Positions 16,535 through 25,763 of a stretch of DNA of 64,000 nt are shown one piece after another. Numbering within the stretch: position 1 is the stretch's first letter; every line of letters begins with the position of its first letter. Made by a program: the position numbers and the translations under genes. Source of the DNA: Planctomycetota bacterium (GTDB lineage: Bacteria > Planctomycetota > B15-G4); assembly GCA_020638905.1 (NCBI GenBank), contig JACKHP010000002.1:1-64000 (forward strand), read 5' to 3'. The notes below the pieces were generated by a model. That model had not been told where the DNA came from. It worked only from the letters and a program-made list of their open reading frames with translations, and made no database searches.

Positions 16535-17718
16535 ACGACCCCCTGCTGCGCTGGCGCGACGAGTTCCCGATCCTCGCGGACACGACGTACCTCGTGAACC
16601 ACTCGCTGGGCGCCATGCCACGCAGGGTGTACGACCGGCTGCGCGAGTACGCCGACATGTGGGCCACGCGCGGCATCCGCAGCTGGGCCGAGGGCTGGTG
16701 GGACTCGCCCGTGACCGTCGGCGACCTCGTGGGACGCATCCTCGGCGCGGCCCCGGGCACGGTCGTGATGCACCAGAACGTGTCGGTCATCCAGGCCCTC
16801 GTGGCCTCGTGCTTCGACTACACGGGTCCGCGCAACCGCATCGTCTACACCTCGATGAACTTCCCCACGGTCATGTACGTGTGGGAGGCGCAGCGTCGGC
16901 ACGGGGCCGAGATCGTCGTGGTGCCCAGCCGCGACGGCGTGGGCGTCGAGACCGAAGACCTGCTGGCCGCCATCGACGAGCGCACGCTGCTCGTCCCCAT
17001 CAGCCACGTGCTGTTCCAGACCGGCTACCGGCAGGACCTCGAGGCCGTCGTCGCGAAAGCCCACGAGGTCGGCGCGATGGTCATGGCCGACTGCTACCAG
17101 TCGACGGGCACGGTGCCCTTCGACGTGACCGCGCTCGACCTCGACATGGCCTGCGGCGGCTCGGTGAAGTGGCTCTGCGGCGGTCCCGGCGCGGGATACC
17201 TGTACGTGCGTCCCGACGTGCGCGAGCGGCTCGAGCCCGCGATCACGGGTTGGATGGCGCACGCCGCGCCGTTCGCCTTCGAGACCGGCCCGCAGCGCTA
17301 CGCGCACGACGCCACGCGCATGCTGCACGGCTCGCCGGCCGTCCCGGCGCTGTACGCGGCGCGCTCGGGCTACGAGATCGTCGGCGAGGTGGGCGTCGAG
17401 GCCATCCGCGCCAAGAGCGTGCGCCAGACGACGCAACTGCTCGAGCGCGCGCTCGAGCGCGGATACGGGACGCGCTCGCCGCTCGACCCCGAGAAGCGCG
17501 GCGGGACGATCACGATCCAGGTCGAGCACGCGCCGGCCGTGGTCAAGGCGCTGGCCGAGCGCGACATCCTGTGCGACTGCCGGCCCGACGTGGGACTGCG
17601 CGTCTCGCCGCACTTCTACACGTCCGACGACGAGCTGCTCGGCTTCCTCGATGCGCTCGACGAGATCGTGGCCAGCGGCGCGTGGAAGGCGCACGCGGCG
17701 AAGACCGCCGCCTACTGA
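16531..17718 (+). CDS. Kynureninase-like class V aminotransferase-fold enzyme
   Basis: A 395-residue PLP enzyme. Kynureninase cleaves kynurenine or 3-hydroxykynurenine to anthranilates and alanine. Features are DCYQSTGTVPFDV with the PLP-contacting Asp, followed by CGGSVKWLCGGPGAGYLYV with the probable Schiff-base Lys in SVKW and the GGPG loop typical of kynureninases. The N-terminal YLVNHSLGAMP replaces the usual YLNSN...G segment. Other class V members (cysteine desulfurase-like) remain possible. A tryptophan 2,3-dioxygenase gene lies 7 kb away on the same strand, which supports the kynurenine pathway. It is translationally coupled to pepP (GTGA). Confidence 0.72.
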   Translation: MNDPLLRWRDEFPILADTTYLVNHSLGAMPRRVYDRLREYADMWATRGIRSWAEGWWDSPVTVGDLVGRILGAAPGTVVMHQNVSVIQALVASCFDYTGPRNRIVYTSMNFPTVMYVWEAQRRHGAEIVVVPSRDGVGVETEDLLAAIDERTLLVPISHVLFQTGYRQDLEAVVAKAHEVGAMVMADCYQSTGTVPFDVTALDLDMACGGSVKWLCGGPGAGYLYVRPDVRERLEPAITGWMAHAAPFAFETGPQRYAHDATRMLHGSPAVPALYAARSGYEIVGEVGVEAIRAKSVRQTTQLLERALERGYGTRSPLDPEKRGGTITIQVEHAPAVVKALAERDILCDCRPDVGLRVSPHFYTSDDELLGFLDALDEIVASGAWKAHAAKTAAY

Positions 17719-17723
17719 CGCGA

Positions 17724-17766
17724 CGAGGCCCGGGACGGCGCGCCGCGCGCCCCGTCCCGGGCCTCG
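17724..17766. terminator. Bidirectional terminator between convergent genes
   Basis: A perfect 15-bp stem, CGAGGCCCGGGACGG with CCGTCCCGGGCCTCG, and a 13-nt GC loop. It lies between the stops of the kynureninase-like gene and the secreted protein gene. There is no T tract. Confidence 0.65.
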
Positions 17767-17812
17767 TGCGGGACGACGCGCGAGGGGCGCCGTCCCGACC
17801 GGCATCCCCCGA

Positions 17813-19105
17813 TCAGTTGGGGATCGTGATCTCCTTGCTGACCGACCGTCCGTCCTGGGTGGCGGTCACGCGCCAGCGCCCCGGCTCGAGGTTCGGCGTG
17901 TCGGCGAAGCCCGGCGCGTAGCTCTTCCAGGTGCAGTCGTCGCCCACGGCCACGCCGCTGTCGGTGAACGTCTGGTTCTCGGTCGGGCTCGAGACAGGCT
18001 GCCCGTTCGCGTCGAGTTTCTCGTACGTCACGACGAGCTCGCCGCCCGCAGGGTCGGCCATGCCCTTGGACGTGATGCGCCCGTGGCTGTTGCTGCCCTC
18101 GTCGTCGGTGTAGTTCGTCGCCTTGGGACGCTTCTGCGCGAGCTTCCCGCTGCCGTCGGCGTCGATGTCGAAGGTCGTCGGCCCGACGTTCACCGGCGAC
18201 AGGCCGCCGGTCGTGAACTCGCCCGGGTCGAGGTGCATCGCGACCACGCCCAGGCCCGGCACGGCCTTCATGCAGTTGCCGTCGTACTTCTTCGTGAGCG
18301 CGTCGATCTTGTTCACGGTGTCGACGAAGGCCTTCCACGCCTTCTGCGTGGACGCATCCCACTCGCCGCAGGCGCCCTCGAAGAAGCCCTTCGGCGCGTA
18401 GTAGAGGAAGTCGCCGAAGCCGTAGAAGAGCAGCGCCTGGTAGCCGTCGGCGCGCATCCCCTCGATGGCCTCGGCGTACGACGAGAAGATGCTGTTGAAG
18501 CAGTCGGTGGCCAGGTCCTCGCCGAGGCGCACCGCGAGGTCACCCATCTCCTGCTGCGACGTCTTGCCGCTGAAGGCGACGAGCTCGCCCTTCTTGAGCG
18601 AGTCGAGATAGGTCTTGAGGCCGGCCACCATCGTCTTGAGCGCGTCCTTGTCGGCGGACTTCTGGTCCTTGAGACGCGCGCCGACGCCCGGGATGTTCGT
18701 CCCCTTGTCGCCCTTGAGGAGGACCTTCGTGACGCCCTTGGCGTCCATCACGACGACCACCTTGATCACGACCTCGATCGTCTCGGCGCAGTCGGCTCCC
18801 GCGCCGACGAGCGTGACGATCACGTCGGTCGTGCCGAGGTTGCCGGTCTTGACCTTGAAGCTGCGCGAGGCACCGGCCTTGGCCGAGTCGGGGCTCACGC
18901 TGGCGACGGCTTCGTTGCCCGACACGGCCGTCCACGTGGGCTTGCAGCCGCCGGTGGCGGTGATCTTGAACGAGGCCGACTTGCCGCCGGTCACGACCAG
19001 GGTGCGGTTCGCCGGCGTCACCTCGACCTGTGCGGCGAGGGGCACGGCGAGCAGCGCCGCGAAGACGATCGCGAGCGCGCGGGTGAAGACACGGGGCAGG
19101 ATCAT
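17813..19105 (-). CDS. Secreted protein with Ig-like N-terminal domain
   Basis: A 430-residue exported protein of unknown function. A signal peptide covers the first ~24 residues, ending AVPLAAQ. Residues ~26-115 read like a bacterial Ig-like domain (VEVTPANRTLVVTGGKSASFKI). The middle (about 120-290) is mostly helical with Lys/Asp-rich stretches and paired cysteines. The last ~110 residues are beta-rich and end RWRVTATQDGRSVSKEITIPN, another Ig-like fold. Codon use is like its neighbours. The ATG at 19105 is chosen for the signal peptide. Confidence 0.6.
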   Translation of the reverse strand: MILPRVFTRALAIVFAALLAVPLAAQVEVTPANRTLVVTGGKSASFKITATGGCKPTWTAVSGNEAVASVSPDSAKAGASRSFKVKTGNLGTTDVIVTLVGAGADCAETIEVVIKVVVVMDAKGVTKVLLKGDKGTNIPGVGARLKDQKSADKDALKTMVAGLKTYLDSLKKGELVAFSGKTSQQEMGDLAVRLGEDLATDCFNSIFSSYAEAIEGMRADGYQALLFYGFGDFLYYAPKGFFEGACGEWDASTQKAWKAFVDTVNKIDALTKKYDGNCMKAVPGLGVVAMHLDPGEFTTGGLSPVNVGPTTFDIDADGSGKLAQKRPKATNYTDDEGSNSHGRITSKGMADPAGGELVVTYEKLDANGQPVSSPTENQTFTDSGVAVGDDCTWKSYAPGFADTPNLEPGRWRVTATQDGRSVSKEITIPN

Positions 19106-19287
19106 GCGGTGATCTCCCGGGTGGAAAGGGACGCCCTGTCGAGGGCGCAGAAACCGGCGGAGGAGCGGCCATCCCTCCGTGACGTGGTGGCACGATTGAA
19201 CAGCAAACCCGCCGCCGGCCCAAATGGCGGGCCGTGGGCAGGCCCGGGGACGCCTCGGTCGCGCGCGCGTGCCGGTCGTGGAGCCGA

Positions 19288-22200
19288 CTACGGACGCGGC
19301 TGCGCCGCCACGTCCCCGCCCCCCTCGCCGAGACGGGTGCGCAGGTCGGCCAGCCGCGCCCGATCGTCGGCCAGCGCTCCGGCGTCGGACGGCAACACGC
19401 GCACAGCCAGCGCGAGCACGTCGACCTGGACGCGCTCGGCCGCCTCGAGATCGCCGTCGTCCTCGGCGAGTTCGGAGACGAGCCGCAGGTACGGAAGCGT
19501 CGCCGCGCTGCCGTCGCCGGCCCGCGCGCGCATGATCGCCAGCGCCGCCTCGGACGCGGCGCGCGCGTCGGCGATGCGTCCCAGGTCGGACAGGCACAGC
19601 GCGAGGTTGGCCGAGAGCACCGCGAGATGCTCGTGCCCGGGGCCGTACAGCGCGCGCAACGCGTCGGCCAGCTCGCCGAGCAGCACGAGCGCGTCGTCGG
19701 CGCGCCCCACCGCGCGCAGCGTGTCGACCGCGTCGTTGCTGCGCGCCACGGCCTCCTCGAGTTCCAGCTCCTGCTCGCGCTCGGGACGCTGCTCCCACGC
19801 ACGCCGGGCGTCGGCGACCACGTCGCGCAGCAAGGTGGCGACCTCGTCCCAGTGCGGGGCCAGCGCGGCCGCGTCGGCGGGACGTCCGTCGAGCAGCGCG
19901 CCGAGTCCCGCCTCGACGAGCGCCGGCGACGGGACGCGTCCGTGCTCGCGCGCCGTGACCGCCGCCATCGCGGCGTAGGCCCGCGCCGACTCGTCGGCGG
20001 CGTCCGTCGCGGCCAGGCACGATCCCAGGCGGTCGAGCAGCAGCGCGCTGAGCTCGTCCCCGGACTCGCGTGTCGCGGACCGTGCACGCCAGGCCCGTTC
20101 GGCCGTCGCGCGCGCCCCCGTCGGGTCGCCGACCTCGAGCAGTTGCGCCGAGAGATCCGACAGCAACTGCAGCGTGCGGGGATGCGCTTCCCCCAACGCA
20201 TCGAGCGCGAAGTCTGCCCCTTCGCGCAGCCTGCGCACGGCGGCCGACGGATCGAACTCGCCGTCGGCCGCGCGCAGGTGCACGAGGGCCAGGTCTTCCG
20301 CCGCGCGACGCGTCTCGACGTGACCGGGTCCGAGCACGTTGCGCAGCCGCCGCCAGCCCTCGCGCACGATCGGCTCGGCCTCGTCGAAGCGCTCCTGCAG
20401 CGAGAGCATCGACCCGTGGTGGACGAGCGCGAGCGCGCGCAGGGTCGAGTCGTCGGGCAGGACCCGCGCGCGCTCGGCGGCCTCGGCGTAGGTGCGCTCG
20501 GCCCCCGCCAGGTCGCCGCGCAGCCAGAGGATGCGTCCCAGCAGATCGAGCCGCGTGACCCACGTGACGTGCTCGGGATCGAGCGCGCCGTCGAGCGCCG
20601 CGAGCGAACTGCGCACCAGCGCCTCGGCTTCGGCCAGCCGCGCGGGCGCGGGCGGCGGGTCCTCCGGCCCCGAGGCGCTCAGGCAACGCGCCAGGGCCGC
20701 CTCGACCGTCGCCGTGTTGCGCTGGACGGGGCCCCACGTCGCGCGCACCGCGGGCAGCATGCGTCGCAGGAGTCCCTCGGCCAGGTCGACCCGATCGCGA
20801 TCGAGCAGGAACGTCGCGACGTCCAGCGCGTGCGTGAGCAGCTCGACCCGTGCCGCACGCGCGGACGCGTCCGGCGCATCGCCCGCGTCGTCGCCCAGCG
20901 CGGCGTCGAGCCCCGCGAGCAGCCGCGTGGCGGCGTGCGCGAGCTCGTCGGACGCGACGTCGGCCCGCGACGTGGCCGACGGCGAACCGTCCTCGCGCCC
21001 GGCGCCGGCGTCGCGCGTCGCGTCCGCGTCCGGCGTGGCCGCCACGAGCGCGTCGACGAGCGCGACGTACGCCGCCTGCGCCTGCTCGGGACGGTCGAGC
21101 GCGCGCGCGGCGCCGCCCAGGCGCGCCAGGGCCCGGGCGCGATCGTCCCGCGACGCGTCGGCGGTGAGCGCGTCCACGGCCTGGCCGGCCAGCGCGAGCG
21201 CGTCGTCGAGGCGTCCCTGCTCTTCGCGCAGCGACGAGAGCTCGACGAGCGCCGCCGCGCGCAGTCGGCGTGACGCGTCGTCGGACGCCGCACGCGGCCC
21301 CAGCCGCGCGAGCGCCTCCTCGAGCAGCGCCGCCCCCTCGTCGCGGCGCGGACTGCCGCGCAGCGTGCCGGCCAGCTTGATCTCGGCGTCGATCCGACGG
21401 ACGTCGTCGGGCGGCACCAGTCCCTCCCACAGGGCGACCACGCGGCGCAGCTGCTGCTCGGCCTCGAGCGTGCGGCCGAGCGCGCCGTAGGCCTCGCCCA
21501 GCGCGCGGCGCACGTCGGCCTCGGCCGCGCCGGATCCCGCGAGCTGCCGGTCGACGCGCACGGCCAGGTCGTCGAGCAGGTCGACGACCTTCGCGTCGCC
21601 GCCGTCGCGCTCGGGACGCACCGTGAGCAGCGCGTCGCGCAGCACGTCGGCCACCCGCTCGGAGCGCTCGCGCTGCGCCCGCTCGCGGGACAGGCTGAAG
21701 GACACGGTCACGAGCGCCGCCAGCACCGCGAGCAGCACGGACGCGGCCGATCCGACGGCCACGCGGTGGCGCCGCACGAAGCGCGAGACGCGGTAGGACG
21801 CCGACGGCGGACCGGCCAGCACCGCCTCGTGGCGCCGATGCCGCTCGATGTCCGCCATGAACTCGGAGACCGAGCCGTAGCGCCTCCCGGGTTCCTTCTC
21901 GACGGCGCGCGCGACGATCCAGGCCAGGTCGTCGGACAGCGTCGGATCGACCGCACGCAGGTCGCGCACCGGCGCCAGCCGGATCGTCGCCGCGGCCTCG
22001 GGCAGCGCCCGTCCCGAGAGCTCGTGCGCGCGCTCGCCGCACAGCAGCTCGAACAGCAGGAGTCCGAGGGCGTAGACGTCGCTGGCCGTGCCGACCGCGT
22101 CGGGCTCGCCCCCCACCTGCTCGGGACTCATGTACTGCAGCGTCCCCACGAGCTGGCCGACCACGGTCTGCGGCGCGAGGGTCGAGGGATCGTCGCCCAC

Positions 22201-22914
22201 CGCGCGCGCCACGCCGAAGTCGATCACCTTCGCGGCGCCGTCCGTCCCCACGAGGATGTTGCCGGGCTTGAGGTCGCGGTGCACGACGCCGCGCTCGTGC
22301 CCGTGGCGCACCGCGTCGCAGACCTGCAGGAAGAGGCTCAGCTTCGCGTCGACGTCGAGCGCACGGGAGCGCGCGTAGGCGAGCAGGTCGACCGCGTCGG
22401 CCACGTACTCCATGGCGAACCAGGGCACGTGCGTGGTCGCGTCGCCGCCGGCCTCGCTCCACGTGCCGGCCTCGAAGATGCGCGCGATGTGCGGATGGGC
22501 CAGGCGCGCCAGCACGTCGGCCTCGAAGCGGAAGCGCTGGGTGGCCTGGGTGCCGTGCAGGCCCGCGCGCAAGGTCTTGATCGCCACGATGCGCGCGGGT
22601 TCGTCCTGGCGGGCGCGCCAGACCGAGCCCATGCCGCCGGTCGCCACGAGCGACTCGAGCCGGTAGCGCCCGATGCGCGCACCTTCGAGTCCCGGCGCCC
22701 GGGACGCGTCGACGCCGAGCCGTGCCAGCTCGGGCTCGAGCAGGCGCGTGAGCAGCGGCGGCGAGTCGTCGGCCGCGAGCAGCGCCCGGACCTCGCGCCG
22801 CAGCGCCTCGTCGTCGCCGGCCTCGCGCTGCAGGTGGGCCTCGCGCTCGTCCTCCGGCAGCTCGAGCAGCTCCTCGAAGATGCGCCGCACGAGCGACCAG
22901 CGGACGGTGTTCAC
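19288..22914 (-). CDS. Transmembrane Ser/Thr protein kinase with TPR sensor region
   Basis: A 1208-residue Hanks-type kinase. The first ~75 residues are a helical segment (SLVRRIFEELLELPEDER) common in planctomycete kinases that follow an ECF sigma factor. The kinase domain spans ~84-362, with glycine loop ATGGMGSVW, catalytic Lys at 113, HRDLKPGN at 212-219, DFG at 232-234 and SPEQ near 263. A single membrane helix lies at ~386-409. The remaining 800 residues are helical repeats of TPR type, probably extracytoplasmic. The GTG at 22914 sits 8 nt after GGGGAG. The gene follows the ECF sigma gene on the same strand, so the kinase likely acts in the same regulatory route. Confidence 0.9.
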   Translation of the reverse strand: MNTVRWSLVRRIFEELLELPEDEREAHLQREAGDDEALRREVRALLAADDSPPLLTRLLEPELARLGVDASRAPGLEGARIGRYRLESLVATGGMGSVWRARQDEPARIVAIKTLRAGLHGTQATQRFRFEADVLARLAHPHIARIFEAGTWSEAGGDATTHVPWFAMEYVADAVDLLAYARSRALDVDAKLSLFLQVCDAVRHGHERGVVHRDLKPGNILVGTDGAAKVIDFGVARAVGDDPSTLAPQTVVGQLVGTLQYMSPEQVGGEPDAVGTASDVYALGLLLFELLCGERAHELSGRALPEAAATIRLAPVRDLRAVDPTLSDDLAWIVARAVEKEPGRRYGSVSEFMADIERHRRHEAVLAGPPSASYRVSRFVRRHRVAVGSAASVLLAVLAALVTVSFSLSRERAQRERSERVADVLRDALLTVRPERDGGDAKVVDLLDDLAVRVDRQLAGSGAAEADVRRALGEAYGALGRTLEAEQQLRRVVALWEGLVPPDDVRRIDAEIKLAGTLRGSPRRDEGAALLEEALARLGPRAASDDASRRLRAAALVELSSLREEQGRLDDALALAGQAVDALTADASRDDRARALARLGGAARALDRPEQAQAAYVALVDALVAATPDADATRDAGAGREDGSPSATSRADVASDELAHAATRLLAGLDAALGDDAGDAPDASARAARVELLTHALDVATFLLDRDRVDLAEGLLRRMLPAVRATWGPVQRNTATVEAALARCLSASGPEDPPPAPARLAEAEALVRSSLAALDGALDPEHVTWVTRLDLLGRILWLRGDLAGAERTYAEAAERARVLPDDSTLRALALVHHGSMLSLQERFDEAEPIVREGWRRLRNVLGPGHVETRRAAEDLALVHLRAADGEFDPSAAVRRLREGADFALDALGEAHPRTLQLLSDLSAQLLEVGDPTGARATAERAWRARSATRESGDELSALLLDRLGSCLAATDAADESARAYAAMAAVTAREHGRVPSPALVEAGLGALLDGRPADAAALAPHWDEVATLLRDVVADARRAWEQRPEREQELELEEAVARSNDAVDTLRAVGRADDALVLLGELADALRALYGPGHEHLAVLSANLALCLSDLGRIADARAASEAALAIMRARAGDGSAATLPYLRLVSELAEDDGDLEAAERVQVDVLALAVRVLPSDAGALADDRARLADLRTRLGEGGGDVAAQPRP

Positions 22915-23092
22915 GGACGAGACTCCCCGACGCGGGAGCCGCGCGTCGTCGGGCGCGTCGCCCGACGGACCGGCTCGCGCGTCCCCAGGAACGACGCCGG
23001 GCGACGACGGCCGACAGCGCGCCCGCCGGTCGCGCCACCCCCGGCGCCGCCGCGACCCGGGATCCCGCCGCACGGTCCCCGCGCCGTCGGTC

Positions 23093-23692
23093 TCATGCCG
23101 AGCCGCCGCGGTCGTCGCCGTCGGCGTCACCGCCGGACAGGCGCGCGAGCAGCCAGGCCCGGGCGGTGCGCCAGCCGCGCTCGACGGTGCGCGACGAGAC
23201 GCCCAGGACGTCGGCCGCCTCGGCCGCGGTGAGCCCGGCGAAGAAGCGCAGCTCGACGATGCGCACGAGCGGCTCGTCGACGGCGGCCAGCTCAGCCAGG
23301 GCCTCGTCGACGTCGAGCAGGTCGGGCAGCCGCGCGTCGGACGACTCGGCCACGAGCGGCTCGTCGAGCGTCACGCGCAGGGCGTCGCCCCCGCGCTTGG
23401 CGCGCCGCCGTCCGCGGGCGTGGTCGACGAGCACCGAGCGCATGGCCTGGGCCGCGAGCCGGAAGAAGTGCGCCCGGTCGGACGCCCCGCCCGTCCGTCC
23501 GACGAGCTTGAGGAAGGCCTCGTGGACGAGCGCCGTGGGCTGCAGCGTGTGCCCCGCCGGCTGGCGCTGCATGTCGCGCGCCGCGAGCCGGTGCAGCTCG
23601 TCGTACACGAGCGGGAACAGCTCGGCCGCCGCGTCGGCGTCGCCGTCGCGCAGGCGGTTCAGCAGCAGGGTGGCGGGACCGGGCTCGGTCAT
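23093..23692 (-). CDS. ECF-type RNA polymerase sigma factor (planctomycete type)
   Basis: A 199-residue sigma factor of the ECF group seen mainly in planctomycetes and relatives. The sigma-2 region holds ALVHEAFLKL and AHFFRLAAQAMRSVLVDHAR. An acidic linker covers ~112-130. Sigma-4 has a helix-turn-helix (LTAAEAADVLGVSSRTVERGW) near 153-173. It lacks a separate anti-sigma gene. In this group control is usually exerted by the adjacent Ser/Thr kinase, here 178 bp downstream. The start is ATG at 23692. A TACAAT hexamer lies 66 bp upstream. Confidence 0.9.
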   Translation of the reverse strand: MTEPGPATLLLNRLRDGDADAAAELFPLVYDELHRLAARDMQRQPAGHTLQPTALVHEAFLKLVGRTGGASDRAHFFRLAAQAMRSVLVDHARGRRRAKRGGDALRVTLDEPLVAESSDARLPDLLDVDEALAELAAVDEPLVRIVELRFFAGLTAAEAADVLGVSSRTVERGWRTARAWLLARLSGGDADGDDRGGSA

Positions 23693-23757
23693 CGGCGGCT
23701 CGTCGGATTCGGCGCCGCGCGGGCGGCAAGATGGATCCCATCGACGCGGCTGAACGG

Positions 23758-23763
23758 ATTGTA
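23758..23763 (-). promoter_or_regulatory. Possible -10 element of the ECF sigma gene
   Basis: TACAAT on the minus strand in a GC-rich surround, 66 bp before the sigma factor start. A recognisable -35 hexamer is absent. Confidence 0.4.
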
Positions 23764-23934
23764 GGTGGACACGGCCCGCGGCGCCTCCGATCGCCCGGCG
23801 GAGCTTCCTCCGACCGCTGCGCAGCCCCCCGGCGGGGACGCGCGTCGGTGGAACATGTGCGACTCCCGGATTCCACCCCTGGGTCGGGCTTCGTCCATGT
23901 GGTCTCATCCGGTTCCGGTTGGAGGAATCCCAGA

Positions 23935-24735
23935 ATGTCCACTCGCCCCGCTCTCGTCCGCCTCACCCCCGTCGTGGCCCTGGCCGCCCTGAGCGCCGGG
24001 TGCGTCGCGACCGATCCGAACCCGCGCGCGACGCCACAGCGTCCGCTCTTCTCGCTCAACACGCAGACCACCGCACCCGGCACCGCCGAGGTCGAGGCCG
24101 GCGTCGACTACGACCAGTTCGACAGCACCGCCGTACCGGTGTCCTTCAAGTACGGCATCTCCGAGGGCTTCGAGGCCTTCGTCGGACGCAAGGTCTGGCA
24201 GCGCTTCGTGCTTCCGGGCAAGAACCTGCGCGGTCAGTCCGACACGCTCATCGGTTCGCGCCTGCGCATCTACCAGGACGAGCAGACCGGTTCGGCGGCA
24301 GGCTTCGCGGCCGCGGTCTCGGTGCCCAACGGCAGCACGACCAAGGGCATGAGCAGCGACGAGTACGACTGGTTCCTGTCGGCCATCTACGACGGTCGCT
24401 TCGAGGACGGCTGGACCTGGACGAGCTTCTACCAGGTGCAGCAGCTCGGCTCGACCGGCGCGTCGCGCGACACGGCCCACGCGGTGTCCTTCGAGACCAC
24501 CTACAACCTCGGCGGCGACACCGACGGCTTCGCCGAGATCACCGGCATCCTCGATCGGGCGCACAGCTACTACCCGATCTTCGCGATCCTCGGCGTGTCC
24601 TTCGCCGAGCAGCCCACCCGCGTGTGGGACGTGAGCGTGCAGATGCCGATCAACGAGGACGCGGGCGACCCGACCTTCCGCGCCGGCGTGACCTACAACC
24701 TGAGCCGCGCCAGCGAGAAGCCGCTGCACCCCTGA
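23935..24735 (+). CDS. Outer-membrane-barrel-like lipoprotein, paralogue 1
   Basis: A 266-residue exported protein with a lipobox-like ALSAGC (Cys at 23). The mature part is an alternation of short strands with aromatic girdle residues (YDWFLSAIYDGRF, WTWTSFYQVQQLG, FAEITGIL, VWDVSVQMPI), ending in VTYNLSR. This is the look of a small beta-barrel of the phenol-degradation/MetA-like type. The protein at 25764-26567 has the same plan and shared motifs. Unusually for a barrel it appears lipidated. The start is ATG, 7 nt after GGAGG. Function is unknown. Confidence 0.65.
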   Translation: MSTRPALVRLTPVVALAALSAGCVATDPNPRATPQRPLFSLNTQTTAPGTAEVEAGVDYDQFDSTAVPVSFKYGISEGFEAFVGRKVWQRFVLPGKNLRGQSDTLIGSRLRIYQDEQTGSAAGFAAAVSVPNGSTTKGMSSDEYDWFLSAIYDGRFEDGWTWTSFYQVQQLGSTGASRDTAHAVSFETTYNLGGDTDGFAEITGILDRAHSYYPIFAILGVSFAEQPTRVWDVSVQMPINEDAGDPTFRAGVTYNLSRASEKPLHP

Positions 24736-24873
24736 TCCGCCGGACGGGCCGGCGCGCTCCCCCGACGCGACGAGCGCCGCGTGGGGGCTCGCCGGACCCG
24801 GGCGACGGTGCGAGCCGTCCGCCGAACGCGCGCCGGGTGCCGTCCGCCGTGGACGGGGCCCGGCGCGCTGCGC

Positions 24874-24879
24874 TAGGGT
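24874..24879 (+). promoter_or_regulatory. Possible -10 element upstream of tryptophan dioxygenase
   Basis: TAGGGT, 49 bp before the GTG start. No -35 is recognised. Confidence 0.25.
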
Positions 24880-24927
24880 GGCACGCGTGTCGGTCGACCG
24901 TCCCAGCTCTCCCTGGAGCTCCGAGCC

Positions 24928-25752
24928 GTGACCAGCGGACGTGAGCGCGCGCTGACGTACTCCGAGTACCTGCGCGTCCCGGAACTCCTCTCGCAGCAGC
25001 GTTGCCTCGCGTCGCCCGAGGTGCACGACGAGCTGCAGTTCATCGTCGTGCACCAGGTCTACGAGCTGTGGTTCAAGCTCGTGCTGCACACGCTCGACGA
25101 GATGCAGCGGCTCGTGACGGCCGGCGACGAGGTCAGCCTGCGCGGCGCGGTGCGGCTCGGACGCCGCATCGAGTCGATCTTCCGCGTGTTGATCCAGCAG
25201 ATCCACGTGCTCGAGACGATGCGGCCGGCCGACTTCCTGAAGTTCAGGTCGCTGCTCAACCCGGCCAGCGGCTTCGGCAGCCTGCAGTTCCGCGAGGTCG
25301 AGTGCGCCTTCGGCCTGAAGGACAGCCAGCTCGCCGCGGCCGCGTCGAGCGACCCGCGCTACGCCGAGCTCGAGCGGCGCATGGTCGCGCCCTCGCTGTG
25401 CGACGTGTTCTACGAGCGTCTCGCCGCGCTGGGACTGGCCGTGGTGGCGCCCGGTCCGCAGCGCACCGACGACGAGCGCCGGCGCACCCTCGCCTCGCTG
25501 CGCACGCTCTACGACGAGCCCGACGAGCACCCGCTCGAGTACGACCTGTGCGAGACGTTCATCGAGCTCGACGAGCAGCTCGTGCTGTGGCGCCGCCACC
25601 ACATCATGATGGTCGAGCGCCACATCGGCGACAAGCCGGGCACGGGCAAGGGGGTCACCGGCGACCTCGACGGCATCCGCTACCTGACCACGACGCTCAC
25701 GCGGCGCGCGTTCCCCGACCTGTGGGCCGTGCGCACGGTGCTCACCGACTGA
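24928..25752 (+). CDS. Tryptophan 2,3-dioxygenase family haem protein
   Basis: A 274-residue cytoplasmic haem dioxygenase that opens the indole ring of tryptophan to N-formylkynurenine, the first kynurenine-pathway step. Conserved parts are LTYSEYLRVPELLSQQ, HDELQFIVVHQVYELWFK (active-site His, Phe and Tyr region), ASGFGSLQFRE near 113-123, and the proximal haem His (residue 225) in LWRRHHIMMVERHIG. The substrate loop, usually GTGGSSG, reads GTGKGVTG here, so specificity may differ from classical enzymes. The start is GTG with a GGAG site 10 nt upstream. No kynurenine formamidase gene is adjacent, and a kynureninase-like gene lies 7 kb away. Confidence 0.88.
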   Translation: MTSGRERALTYSEYLRVPELLSQQRCLASPEVHDELQFIVVHQVYELWFKLVLHTLDEMQRLVTAGDEVSLRGAVRLGRRIESIFRVLIQQIHVLETMRPADFLKFRSLLNPASGFGSLQFREVECAFGLKDSQLAAAASSDPRYAELERRMVAPSLCDVFYERLAALGLAVVAPGPQRTDDERRRTLASLRTLYDEPDEHPLEYDLCETFIELDEQLVLWRRHHIMMVERHIGDKPGTGKGVTGDLDGIRYLTTTLTRRAFPDLWAVRTVLTD

Positions 25753-25763
25753 GCGTCGCCGGG

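Noticed and set aside
17813..23038. Very long open frame overlapping kinase and secreted protein genes on the minus strand
   Set aside because: Composition is Arg/Gly/Ala-rich shadow coding. The true frames carry kinase motifs and a signal peptide.
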